Positions 27,441-36,461 of a DNA stretch of 64,000 nt are shown here, in pieces. The stretch is from CAWGMT01 sp963823675 (GTDB lineage: Bacteria; Planctomycetota; Planctomycetia; Isosphaerales; Isosphaeraceae). The stretch spans positions 682,001-746,000 of the forward strand of contig CAWGMT010000008.1 of the NCBI GenBank assembly GCA_963823675.1. The letters run 5' to 3'. The notes under the pieces were generated by a model. It ran no database searches and had not been told where the DNA came from. It saw only the letters and a program-made list of their open reading frames with translations. The translations under genes and the position numbers were made by a program. Position 1 is the stretch's first letter. Every line of letters begins with the position of its first letter.

Positions 27441-28490
27441 TTAGTAAAAGCCCTGGTTGTCTTGTTTCACGCTGACCTTGCCGGCGTATCGTCGCGAGAC
27501 GAAGACGAAATACGCGGCCGCCAGGGCGAAACCGATCGGCCACCAGATCGCGGCGTACGCGAGCGAATTGGGACCGGCGGCGACGTCGTAAGCGGTGAGT
27601 GAGTTTTCGGGCGCCAGCGTCGAATGCAACACGACCGGAAAGATCGCCGCCGCACCGGTGGCCATCAGGCCGGCAAGCAGCAGGTTCGACCCGATGAATG
27701 CCCGCATCTCGCGCCGCGTCGCCAGCCCGGAAACCAGCGCGATCGCCGCGGCACAGACCAGGAGCAATCCGAGCCACCAATATGGGTTGTGAATCGCGTG
27801 CCCGAGCAGATCGGGCCGCACCACGGCGGATTCGACGGAGACGACCAACAAAAGCGGCGCAACCGCCACCCAGAGAACCCTCGCGTAGGTCGCGCTGCGG
27901 TCATGCACCGGTCCTTCCGTTTTCAGCGTAAGGTAGGTCGCGCCGTGCGCCGCCAGGATGACGACGGCGAAGATCGCAACGGATACGGTGTACCAGTCGA
28001 GCAGGCCCACATGGCCGCGGGCGGTGAAATCGGTGAAAAAGGCCATCGAGAAATTGCCGTCGGAATCGAGCGGAACACCGCGGGCCAGATTGCCCGCCGC
28101 TGCGCCGAAGAGGATGGCCAGCAGCGTGTTGGCGAGTACGAAGACGAAATCCCAGAACCCCTGCCACATGCGGTCGTTAAAGTGGCCGCCAACTTCCAGC
28201 GAGCAGCCGCGCAGGATCAGACACCACAAAATGAGAAAGAGCGCCAGGTAATAACCGGCAAAGGCGGATGCCAGAAGCTTGGGGAACACCGCGAGCACGG
28301 TGCCGCCGAAACTGACCAGCCACACTTCGTGCCAGGACCAGAGCGGACCGATCGCGGCGATGACCAGTCGGCGCTCCTGTGGCGTCTTGGCCACGAGCCA
28401 ATCGAGCATTCCAGCGCCGAAGTTGCGGCCGTCGAGCGCCACGTAGACGATGAGCATGAAGCCGGCAATACCATACCATGCGGCGATCAT
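27441..28490 (-). CDS. cydB: Cytochrome bd-type quinol oxidase subunit II
   Basis: CydB is the second membrane subunit of the bd quinol oxidase that reduces O2 to water without proton pumping. The 349-residue product shows the family start (MIAAWYGIAGFMLIVYVALD, GRNFGAGML), then PLWSWHEVWLVSFGGT and eight to nine membrane helices. Length is typical for the short-Q-loop (CIO-type) group. Its ATG overlaps the cydA stop by four bases (ATGA), so translation is coupled to cydA. The tail KVSVKQDNQGFY is short and hydrophilic. No cydX-like small gene was identified. Confidence 0.93.
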   Translation of the reverse strand: MIAAWYGIAGFMLIVYVALDGRNFGAGMLDWLVAKTPQERRLVIAAIGPLWSWHEVWLVSFGGTVLAVFPKLLASAFAGYYLALFLILWCLILRGCSLEVGGHFNDRMWQGFWDFVFVLANTLLAILFGAAAGNLARGVPLDSDGNFSMAFFTDFTARGHVGLLDWYTVSVAIFAVVILAAHGATYLTLKTEGPVHDRSATYARVLWVAVAPLLLVVSVESAVVRPDLLGHAIHNPYWWLGLLLVCAAAIALVSGLATRREMRAFIGSNLLLAGLMATGAAAIFPVVLHSTLAPENSLTAYDVAAGPNSLAYAAIWWPIGFALAAAYFVFVSRRYAGKVSVKQDNQGFY

Positions 28491-29854
28491 TGGGACGGCT
28501 CCTCTCTATCTACGGCCGGTAGTGCGTCACCGGGCCCGTGACTGATCTCGCGACCGACCAGAAGCAGAAAGAGCAAACCGAGCACAGAATAGAGGCCCAC
28601 GAAGCCGATCAGCGTGAACACCGTGTCGCCGCTGCTGACGACTCTGCTATAGCCGTTTGATGTGCGAAAGAGACCGTAGATGAGCCAGGGTTGGCGTCCC
28701 AGCTCCGACGTCATCCACCCCAGCGTGTTGGCGAGGTAGGGAAATGGGAACGCGAGCATCAGCACCCAGAGCAGCCCCGTGCTGGATTCCAGCCGGCCCC
28801 GCAGGTTCTGGATTCCGGCATAGGCCATCAGGATGATGAAAATCGTCCCGAGCGTGATCATGAGGTGAAATGAGTAATAGAGCAGCTCGATGTTGTCGGG
28901 CCATAACTCCCTGGGAAAGTCATCCAATCCGTGTACATAGCTTCCAAAGTGCCCGTAAGCGAGAAAGCTGAGGGCGCCCGGGATCTCGATCGGGTTTTCG
29001 AGCCGCTGGGCCGCAACATTGGGCTGCCCTATCAGCGCGACGCTGGCCTTGGGACCGCCGACGAATCGGCCCTCCATGGCCGCCAATGTCACCGGCTGGT
29101 GATTGCCAACCATCTTGGCCTGCTGGTCGCCGGTCGGGAACGCCACCAGTACGGAGGCAATCAGCCCGATGACGGTTCCAGCGCGCAGGTACATTCGCGC
29201 CTGCGCCGGATGGATTCCGCGCAGGCAGTAGAATGCGCCCACGGCGGCTACCACAAACGAGCCCGTTACGAGGGCCGCCATTTGATTGTGGGCGACCTGG
29301 ACCCATGCCCATGGATTGAGCAGGTAGAGGGCTAGGCTCTCAATACCCAGTGAACCATCCGTTTCGATGCGATAGCCCACCGGATGCTGCATGAAGGCGT
29401 TCGTCACCAGAATGAAGTAGCCGGAGAGCCAACTCCCCACGGCGACCGCCAGCGCGGCCAGGAAGTGAGAGCGCGGGCCCAGTCGCTTTTCGCCCCAGAT
29501 GAGCGCTCCGATAAAGGCGCTTTCGAGAAAGAACGCGAACATGCCCTCCATTGCCAACGTCTGTCCAATGACGCCACCGGCGTATCGGGAGAAGCCCGCC
29601 CAGTTGGTCCCGAACTGAAACTCCATCGGAATGCCCGTCACCACTCCGATGGCGAAATTGAGCCCGAAGATTTTGGCCCAGAAGCGCGCGGCCTGGTTAA
29701 ATTCTTCATCACCCGTCCGCAGGGCGCGCCACTTCCAGTAGACCAGAAACCACGCCAAGCCCATGGTGAGCTGCGGAAAAAGGTAATGGAACGTGATCGT
29801 GAAGGCAAACTGAATACGGCTCCAGAAGGCAGGATCGGAAAAGAGTGAGCTCAT
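28487..29854 (-). CDS. cydA: Cytochrome bd-type quinol oxidase subunit I
   Basis: CydA binds the haems and oxidises quinol. The 455-residue product begins FWSRIQFAFTITFHYLFPQL, with the conserved haem-ligand His at residue 23. LNFAIGVVTGIPMEFQFGTN and the GRQPW block near the C-terminus are hallmark segments. The quinol-binding loop is short, as in the cyanide-insensitive (CIO) group. Nine membrane helices are visible. The gene starts at ATG 29854 and is followed directly by cydB. With the type II NADH dehydrogenase gene nearby it could form a non-pumping NADH-to-oxygen chain, useful at low oxygen; that link is inferred from proximity. Confidence 0.95.
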   Translation of the reverse strand: MSSLFSDPAFWSRIQFAFTITFHYLFPQLTMGLAWFLVYWKWRALRTGDEEFNQAARFWAKIFGLNFAIGVVTGIPMEFQFGTNWAGFSRYAGGVIGQTLAMEGMFAFFLESAFIGALIWGEKRLGPRSHFLAALAVAVGSWLSGYFILVTNAFMQHPVGYRIETDGSLGIESLALYLLNPWAWVQVAHNQMAALVTGSFVVAAVGAFYCLRGIHPAQARMYLRAGTVIGLIASVLVAFPTGDQQAKMVGNHQPVTLAAMEGRFVGGPKASVALIGQPNVAAQRLENPIEIPGALSFLAYGHFGSYVHGLDDFPRELWPDNIELLYYSFHLMITLGTIFIILMAYAGIQNLRGRLESSTGLLWVLMLAFPFPYLANTLGWMTSELGRQPWLIYGLFRTSNGYSRVVSSGDTVFTLIGFVGLYSVLGLLFLLLVGREISHGPGDALPAVDREEPSQ

Positions 29855-29870
29855 TGTTTCTACACACCTT

Positions 29871-30080
29871 TCAGCTCAGCTCACGGCCCGTTGCTGATTG
29901 GCCCAAAAACGTTCGCGCAGTACCCTCTTGAGTCCGAAAACCATGCCCGGCGAGCGCCGCTGCGATCCCTGCGACGCGGTCGTGAAGCTCACGGAAGCTC
30001 GGGCGCGTCCCGGCGGAAGCAAGCGCCGTGCGGGTCGGGCAGAACCGGGCGGCCCGGCCTAGCGAGTGCGTGTGAATCAT
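29871..30080 (-). pseudogene. AMP-binding (acyl-CoA synthetase) N-terminal fragment
   Basis: From an ATG at 30080 the frame encodes MIHTHSLGRAARFCPTRTAL, ASAGTRPSFRELHDRVAGIA and AALAGHGF, the usual opening of acyl-CoA synthetases. The frame then degenerates and stops, before the P-loop and all catalytic motifs. Only about 60 of some 500 residues remain. It abuts the cydA start, so a rearrangement probably removed the rest. Confidence 0.65.
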
Positions 30081-30164
30081 CCGAAGGACTCCCCTGCTGT
30101 TCACGGACAAAAGTTCGGGTCACGATGCCGGGCCGCCAGCGGACTTTCGTGGATACCCGGTTCA

Positions 30165-31536
30165 TTAGACTGTCTCCCGTTCGCTCACGTTTGAGCTTGG
30201 CCTCTCAGCGTTCCCGTTGGTTCGCTGACCGTTCTGCCGGGTCGCCGGGATGGCATCATGCAAAGGCTCCGGTTCGATGATAAGCCGCGCGAGCCGTTGG
30301 CGAGTGAAGAGTTTCCACGACCACCGGAACAGCGTCCCGATTCGGCTGCTCGTCAGAATCAGGAACTGAATGTGAACGAAGGCCCAGACCAACTTGCCGA
30401 ACAGCCCGGCGGTGCGGACGCCGAACGCCTCCATGACGGCGAAATTGCGGCCGACCGTCGCCAGGTTCCCCTTGTTGAAGTACCTGAACGCGGGTAGGTC
30501 CGGTTTCCCCTTCAGCCGTCTCGCAATCTGGCAGCCGACGTAGCGGCCTTGCTGGATCGCGACCTGGGCGACGCCCGGGAGAGGCTTCCCACCCTCCTCC
30601 AGGCACGCCGTGTCTCCCACGACGAATATCTCCGGATGGGCCGGGACCGAGCAGTCCGCAAGCACCTTGACGCGACCTGCTCTGTCTGCCTCGGCACCCA
30701 ACCATTGCGCTGCCGGAGAACCCTTCACCCCTGCCGCCCAGAACACGTTCCTGGTCGGGATCCGTCCTCCCCGCACCATGACGCCTTCCGCGTCCACCTT
30801 CTCCACCGCGGCGCCGGTGCGGACCTCGACCCCCAGCTTCGCGAGCTTGGCGGTCGCGGCGGCGGCAAGCGACTCGGCGAACGAGGGCAGGATGCGGGGA
30901 CCCGCCTCCACGAGGATCAGTTTGAGCGAAGCGGGGTCGAACCGACGGAACTCCTTGGCCAAGGCTTGCGCGCGCCAACTCCGCGATCGCGCCGGCCAGT
31001 TCCACCCCCGTGGGACCGCCGCCGACAATGACGAACGTCAACAGTTCGGGATGGTCTTGTGGGGCGAGGGTCCGCTCGCAGGCCTCGAACGCTCCCAGGA
31101 TCTTGTTGCGGAGCTGAACCGCGTCGGTGAGGGTTTTGAGGCCCGAGGCATACGCTGCGTACTCGTCGTGACCGAAGTAGCTATGCTGAACCCCGGTCGC
31201 CAGTACGAGGTAGTCGTAGCGCAACGGGAGCGGAACCCCGACCACGAAGCACACCCTTTTCGTAACATCCGCTCCCGTGACGGTGCCCTGGATCACGGTG
31301 GCGTTGGCCTGCCTGCGCAACACGTGCCGGATCGGTGCCCCGATGTGCTCGGGGGAGAGGATCGAGGTAGCCACTTGGTAGAGGAGCGGCTGGAAGACGT
31401 GGTGGTTAGTCTTGTCGATGAGGAGCACGCGGGCCTTACTCTTCCTCAGGGCGCGGGCCGCCGCGAGACCGCCGAAGCCACCGCCCACGATGATGATTTG
31501 CGGGTCGCCGGCGGTGGTCGCAGAAACGGGTATCAT
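30165..31536 (-). CDS. ndh: Type II NADH:quinone oxidoreductase, one frameshift
   Basis: NDH-2 is a single-subunit membrane-surface flavoprotein that passes electrons from NADH to quinone without pumping protons. From ATG 31536 the FAD-binding Rossmann motif is IIIVGGGFGGLAAARALRKS, followed by TNHHVFQPLLYQVAT and the NADH-binding motif FVIVGGGPTGVELAGAIAEL. The frame changes inside a gcgcgcgc run near 30970, and the protein continues with FVVGDTACLEEGGKPLPGVA and GRYVGCQI. The C-terminal segment (WAFVHIQFLILTSSRIGTLF) is the membrane anchor. Total length near 450 residues is normal. Reading through a repeat-associated shift suggests a base-calling error rather than true loss. Confidence 0.85.
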
Positions 31537-31617
31537 TGTCAGTCCCTCCGATGTTGTCTAGTGACCGTCCGGTCCTACGGTGAGCGAGTGCTGGTCGCTG
31601 CCAACGGGGATCCCGGC

Positions 31618-32568
31618 TCACCTGAAGGAATCATTCGCTCGCAGCTTGAGAAGTCCGATTAACACCCGGTTCTCGTCGTGCGCGAGCTGATCGACCGAGC
31701 GTCCCCCTGCTTCGCGCATCACGCCATCGATGATGGTTTGCTTCAGCTCAGGCGTGATGTTTGGATTGCCCAGGGCCTTCATCATGCCCTGCAATGGATC
31801 CATAAGGTGATCCATGAAGTGTTTGATTCCACCGGCGCCACCGCCCAGATGCCACTGAAGGCTCTGGCCCATCACGCCCCAGCGGAGGCCCGGTCCATAG
31901 CAAACGGCGGCGTCGGTGTCCTCGACGCTCAGCACGCCTTGTTCAATGAGGTAAAGCATCTCCCGATAGAGCGCTGCTTGCAGGCGGTTCGCCACGTGCC
32001 CGGGAAGTTCCTTCCGCAAATGAATCGGCTTCTTGCCGATCGCCGCGTAGAACGCCATTGCCCGCTGGATCGCTTGCAGTGATGTCTTGGCGCCGCCCAC
32101 CACTTCCACAAGTGGAATGATGTGCGGCGGGTTGAACGGATGCCCGACAAGGACGCGCTCGGGGTGCTCGCACTTCGACTGCATCACGCTCGGCGTGATG
32201 CCCGACGAGCTTGAGGCGATGATCGAGTCGGCCGGCGCCGCCTCGTCCATCTCCGCGAAGAACTTCGTCTTGAAGTCCGGCCGCTCGGGACCGTTTTCCT
32301 GGACGAAGTCGGCCTTCGCGAGCGCCTGCTTCATGTCCTTGGTGAAACTGAGGCGGTCGCGCGTCGCGCCGGGCGAAAGGCCGATGGCGTCGAGGTGCTC
32401 CCATGCATCGTCAACGTACTTCCGCAAGTTGGCTTCCGCGCCCGGAGCGGGATCAGTCGCGACCACGTCGAAGCCTCGTGCCAGATACTGGGCGGCCCAG
32501 CTCGCGCCGATGACTCCGGTGCCGACGACCGCGATTCGGCGGATTGGTTTGTCGAAGGTCATGTTCAT
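31618..32568 (-). CDS. 3-hydroxyacyl-CoA dehydrogenase-like (carnitine 3-dehydrogenase type)
   Basis: The 316-residue NAD-dependent enzyme has the Rossmann motif RIAVVGTGVIGASWAAQYLA and the dinucleotide acid in VVATDPAPGAEA. The catalytic region is SSSSGITPSVMQ followed by HPFNPPHIIPLVEVVGG. The single-domain size and the pattern 'GASWA..FLA.G..V..TDPAPGAE' fit L-carnitine dehydrogenases and related 3-hydroxyacyl enzymes, so carnitine or a 3-hydroxyacyl compound is the probable substrate. ATG 32568 with GAGGAGA was preferred. It lies at the 3' end of a same-strand block that includes a beta-propeller protein, a CoA transferase and an acyl-CoA dehydrogenase-like gene. Confidence 0.85.
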   Translation of the reverse strand: MNMTFDKPIRRIAVVGTGVIGASWAAQYLARGFDVVATDPAPGAEANLRKYVDDAWEHLDAIGLSPGATRDRLSFTKDMKQALAKADFVQENGPERPDFKTKFFAEMDEAAPADSIIASSSSGITPSVMQSKCEHPERVLVGHPFNPPHIIPLVEVVGGAKTSLQAIQRAMAFYAAIGKKPIHLRKELPGHVANRLQAALYREMLYLIEQGVLSVEDTDAAVCYGPGLRWGVMGQSLQWHLGGGAGGIKHFMDHLMDPLQGMMKALGNPNITPELKQTIIDGVMREAGGRSVDQLAHDENRVLIGLLKLRANDSFR

Positions 32569-32599
32569 TCTCCTCAATGGATGGTCGTGCGGTGAGCAA

Positions 32600-33544
32600 C
32601 TAAGAAACGAGTTCCGCGTAGGCGATACCGGTGAGATTACCCTGAGCAAACAAGATCGTCTGCTTCTCCGCGCCGTCGAGTTTGGCGGAATAGACCGAAC
32701 CTGCGAGATCGGTGAGGAACATCCGGCTGCCTTTGAAGTCGAGCGCGATGCCGATGCTTTCCATCAGGTGTCTGACCAAAATCTCAGGCACCGGACGCGA
32801 GCCGGTCGGGCGATGTGCGTCCATTGGGGCGCGGTTGACCGTGTTGCCGCGCGGCGGATCGCCGCGGTCGGTCCAGTAGAGGAGGCGATTCTCGAGATCG
32901 AGCTCCAGATCGATCGGCTCGGGCAAGTGATCGAACAGCAGCTCGATATCGCTCCGGTTGGCGGGCGTCTGGCCCTGAGGCGTTTCGATGTTCGCGCGAA
33001 AGATGCGGCCGAGATCCGCGTTGTCCGGGCCCTTTTGGGTCCAGTAGAATTTACCACTACCGAGATCGACGGTGATTCCGACGCACCACCGCGTGGTGTC
33101 GCGGCCGGGTCGCGGCTCGCCGCCGCTGGTATCAACGAGTGTCTCGATGTTCGAGCCGTCGAGGTTACAGCGCATGACGCGCATTCCTTCGCGATCGCAC
33201 CAGTAGAGTTTGGCGTTCTCCTGGTCTAGATGGACCTGCTTGGGAGTGAAAGTGCCGCCCTGCGGGATGATCGTCTTTCGATTGCGCCCGTCCAGGTCGG
33301 CGCGCTCGATGGAGCCGTCGTTCGAGCTGGGGTCGCCCATGTTGGTCCAGTAGATGTGCCCGCCTCCGACGTCGACCGCAATGCCATCGGGGAGCCGGCA
33401 CCCGGTGACGATGACCTTGTGGTCGGAGCCGTCCGGGTTCACCGAGAAAACGCAGTTGCCGCTGCCGTCGAGAACGAACAAGCGGCCGAGCGTGGTTCGG
33501 GCACCAGAGGCACGTTTTGCTTTTGCCGGCTGTAACTCTGCCAT
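32600..33544 (-). CDS. YWTD-type beta-propeller protein (LDL-receptor class B repeats)
   Basis: The 314-residue product contains repeated propeller blades with the sequence theme 'hhYWTD': HIYWTNMGDPSS, KLYWCDREGM, KFYWTQKGPDNA, LLYWTDRGDPP and MFLTDLAGS. Between them lie 'G..PDGIAVD' and 'I.R..LDG' turns. No signal peptide is seen, so it is probably cytoplasmic. It lies 31 bases upstream of the dehydrogenase gene on the same strand and is likely co-transcribed. Similar propellers often accompany 3-hydroxyacyl-CoA dehydrogenases in bacteria; whether they have lactonase activity is unknown. Confidence 0.8.
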   Translation of the reverse strand: MAELQPAKAKRASGARTTLGRLFVLDGSGNCVFSVNPDGSDHKVIVTGCRLPDGIAVDVGGGHIYWTNMGDPSSNDGSIERADLDGRNRKTIIPQGGTFTPKQVHLDQENAKLYWCDREGMRVMRCNLDGSNIETLVDTSGGEPRPGRDTTRWCVGITVDLGSGKFYWTQKGPDNADLGRIFRANIETPQGQTPANRSDIELLFDHLPEPIDLELDLENRLLYWTDRGDPPRGNTVNRAPMDAHRPTGSRPVPEILVRHLMESIGIALDFKGSRMFLTDLAGSVYSAKLDGAEKQTILFAQGNLTGIAYAELVS

Positions 33545-33608
33545 GATTTTCTCCTCTCATCGTTCACCGCGCCCTCAGGGCGGAAGTCGTAAAGAACACA
33601 AGAAATCA

Positions 33609-33848
33609 TCAAAAACACAGGGCCGCGGCGCCGCTCGCCCAGAGCAACTCCTCGTACTCGGTGTCCAACCGATACCGCGCCACTTCGGCGACGGTGACCA
33701 TAACCAGGCCGTGCCTCTTGCAGAACCCGATCAGGTCCGGCACGCGAGCCATGGTGCCGTCGTCGTTCACGACTAAAATCTCAAAGTCCCCCCACCTGGT
33801 CGGAATGCGGGCGGAGACAACTCGTCGGACTGCGCTGGTTGGTGTCAT
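33609..33848 (-). pseudogene. Chimeric riboflavin-gene fragment (RibA start joined to RibB end)
   Basis: From ATG 33848 the frame encodes VRRVVSARIPTRWGDFEILV, which resembles the start of GTP cyclohydrolase II. It is followed at once by NDDGTMARVPDLIGFCKRHG and LVMVTVAEVARYRLDTE, which is the end of 3,4-dihydroxy-2-butanone-4-phosphate synthase. All catalytic residues of both enzymes are missing. It is the product of a deletion or recombination and cannot make riboflavin precursors. Confidence 0.6.
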
Positions 33849-33929
33849 TGTGGGTGAGAGCTCCAGTTCTGTATCAAAACCGCCCGAGCTAACCGTCAAC
33901 GGTTTTCGCGCTCTTGGTTCGGGAGGAAC

Positions 33930-35164
33930 CTATCCAACGGCCGCTTCCGCGCGTTGTTTTGCCTGCGGGACGGCGCCGCTTGCGTGCAAGCCGTCGATTT
34001 CTGTGGCGCTATACCCGAGCTGCTTGAGAACCTCTTCGTTGTGTTCCCCAAGTGCCGGGCCGCGCTTTGCAGGCACCTTCGTGACGCCATGCACCTGAAT
34101 CGGACTGCTGATCGTTGAGGTCAGCTTGCCGCCTGCGCCTTCGAGCGGAACGATAACTTCATTCACGCGCAACTGTGGATCGTTGGCGACAACCTCCGGC
34201 CCGCGCAGGCGCCGAACGTGACGTGAACGCCGTTGAAGATTTCGTACCAATGCCCCATCGGCTGCGAGCCGAAGACTTCGTCGAGAATGGCCGTGAGCTG
34301 CGGCATGTTGTGCGTCAGCTTGGCTGGATCGGAAAAGCGCGGATCCGTCAAGAGGTCCGCGCGGCCAATGGCATTCGCCACGACCGCCAACTTGTCTGGG
34401 GTGACGATCAGCACGAACCACGTGCCGTCCGCAGCGCGGTACACGTTGAGCGCCGCATTGGCGGGATTCTTGCGGTCGTGCGGTCCGAAGAATTTCGCCT
34501 CGCACAGCGCGGCCTGGATCGAAACGCTGGCCGACCAGACGCCTTCAGCCAGTAGCGACGTGGTCACATGGCATCCCTTGCCGGTACGCTCACGGCGATA
34601 GAGCGCCGTCACAATCGCGGAATAAAGGCCGACGGCGGTCGCATTCTCGCCGCTCCCGGCCACCGGCCGAGTCGGCGGCTCGCCGGCGTCGCGCGTCATG
34701 GACAACAAACCGCTTCGCGCCCAATACGATGTGATGTCGAATCCCGGCAGACCGGCGTCGGGACCTTTTTCGCCGAAACCCGTGACATCCGCATAGATCA
34801 GACGCGGATTCCACTGCGCGACATCGTCGTATTCGAGCTTCAATCGCTTGCGTGCGGGATGCGGTGTGTTGACGATAAGCACGTCGGCCCACTTGACCAG
34901 TCGCTCGAGAACCTGCTGCGCGCTCGGAGACTTCAGATCGAGCGTGATGCCGCGCTTGTTGCGGTTGGCCAAGTGCCAGGGATAGGCATCTTTCGCTTGC
35001 GGCTGCGGCGGGATCTTGTGCCCCATTCTCCAGCTATCGCCATTGGGCGGCTCGACCTTGATGACATCCGCGCCAAAGTCAGACAGGATCACCGCGGCGC
35101 TGGGACCCGCGATGAAGCTCGCCAGGTCCACGACTTTCAGGCCTGAAAAGAGATTATCGTTCAT
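33930..35164 (-). CDS. CaiB/BaiF-type CoA transferase, one frameshift
   Basis: Class III CoA transferases move CoA between acids such as carnitine derivatives and other carboxylates. From ATG 35164 the protein has LFSGLKVVDLASFIAGPSAA, the nucleotide-binding-like FGADVIKVEPPNGDSWR, NRNKRGITLDLKSP and the region of the catalytic Asp (GFDITSYWARSGLLS). The frame changes near 34205, after IFNGVHVTFGA, and continues with RLRGPEVVANDPQLRVNEV and GEHNEEVLKQLGYSATEID. Combined length (about 410) equals the family. Its position between the carnitine-dehydrogenase-like gene and an acyl-CoA dehydrogenase supports a shared catabolic pathway, which is an inference. Confidence 0.85.
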
Positions 35165-35216
35165 GGTATGCCTCGTTCGATGGAGTAGGCAGTGAGCGAA
35201 ATCGGCCGCGTTCTGG

Positions 35217-36461
35217 TCATTGTCCTTGGAAGCTGGGCTGGCGCTTGTCGCGGAATGCGGCGACGCCTTCTTTCATGTCCTCCGTGGCTGTACATCGGGC
35301 AAAGAGCGTGGCTTCGATTTCCAGGCCCTCGCCCAGGGTCGTGTCGAGGCCGCGGTTGACGGCTTCCATGGCGAGCTTCACCGCGATCGGAGCATTTACG
35401 GCGATCTTTGGAATGATGGCTTCCGCCCGCGGGATGAGGTCGTCCTTCGCAACAACCTCATTGACAAGACCGATCCGGTGGGCGTCCTGGGCACCGATCA
35501 TCTCCCCGGTCAGGATCATCTGCAGCGCGCGTCCCTTGCCGACCAGCCTGGGCAGGCGTTGCGTCCCCCCGTAACCTGAGATGACGCCGATCGCCACCTC
35601 CGGCTGGCCGAACTTGGCCGTTTCGACAGCCAGTGAAGCGTAGCGGATTACACGAAGGCGCTGAAGCCGGTGATGGCCTTGCCGACGATCAGGTTCTGCA
35701 TCCTGAATGAGCTGGAACGAGCCGATCGGCCTGCCGAACTGCAGCCGCTCCTGAGCGTACTTAACGGCATGCTCATAGGCTTCCATCTGGCAGCCCGTCG
35801 CCTCCCACGCGACGAGATACCGCGTCATGCGCAGCACCCGCGCCGTGTCGCGGAACGATTTGCCTTCCTGAAGATGGTTTTCTTCAGGCACTCGGACGTC
35901 CTTCAGCGTGATCAAGCCGTTCTGGACCACCTTGAGCGCGATCTTGTTCTGAATCTTTTCGACGCTGAACCCGGGCTTGGTCTTGTTCTCGACAATGAAC
36001 CCCTTGACCTGGTTGTCGTTGACGTCGCGCGCCCAGATGACCGACAGGTCGCACCAGGGCGAATTGCCGATCCACTTCTTCTGCCCGTTCAAGACCCAGG
36101 TGTCCCCCTCGCGTTTCGCCGTCGTCATCAGGCCGCGGCTGGCTCCGGAACCCACGAGCGGCTCGGTCAGGCCGAAACAGCCGATCTTCTCGCAGCGAGC
36201 CATCGGCGGCAGCCGCTTCTCTTTCTGCGCCTCCGATCCCGCGGCGTAGATGGAGCCCATGGCCAGGCCGCTGTGGACGCCGAAGAAGGTCGCGATCGAC
36301 GAGTCTACGCGCGACATCTCCATCGCAGCCAGGCCGACCAGGAGCGCGCTCCCTCCTCGGCACCCGTATCCCTGCATTCCCAGGCCGCCGATACGCAGCT
36401 CCTTGATGGCCGGCAAGAGCTCGAACGGGAATGAATCTTCAATCGTGTTCGTTTCGCTCAT
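35217..36461 (-). CDS. Chimera: acyl-CoA dehydrogenase N-part fused in frame to crotonase C-part
   Basis: ATG 36461 with GGAGGAAA gives 414 codons without a stop. Residues to about 255 are an acyl-CoA dehydrogenase of the glutaryl-CoA type: IGCFGLTEPLVGSGASRG, WVLNGQKKWIGN, ERLQFGRPIGSFQLIQD. The usual first helices are shortened. At about 35700 the sense changes to a crotonase (ASLAVETAKFGQPEVAIGVI, SGYGGTQRLPRLVGKGRALQ, MILTGEMIGAQDAHRIGLV). The dehydrogenase lacks its C-terminal helical domain with the catalytic Glu, and the crotonase lacks its first ~100 residues with the first oxyanion-hole part. Neither activity is likely. A deletion between two neighbouring genes explains it best. Confidence 0.75.
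   Translation of the reverse strand: MSETNTIEDSFPFELLPAIKELRIGGLGMQGYGCRGGSALLVGLAAMEMSRVDSSIATFFGVHSGLAMGSIYAAGSEAQKEKRLPPMARCEKIGCFGLTEPLVGSGASRGLMTTAKREGDTWVLNGQKKWIGNSPWCDLSVIWARDVNDNQVKGFIVENKTKPGFSVEKIQNKIALKVVQNGLITLKDVRVPEENHLQEGKSFRDTARVLRMTRYLVAWEATGCQMEAYEHAVKYAQERLQFGRPIGSFQLIQDAEPDRRQGHHRLQRLRVIRYASLAVETAKFGQPEVAIGVISGYGGTQRLPRLVGKGRALQMILTGEMIGAQDAHRIGLVNEVVAKDDLIPRAEAIIPKIAVNAPIAVKLAMEAVNRGLDTTLGEGLEIEATLFARCTATEDMKEGVAAFRDKRQPSFQGQ

Noticed and set aside
27624..28541. 305-codon plus-strand open frame opposite cydB
   Set aside because: No domain and strongly charged composition; cydB on the other strand is certain.
30610..31662. 350-codon plus-strand open frame opposite ndh
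   Set aside because: It overlaps the whole flavoprotein gene and has no motif; considered a shadow despite its length.
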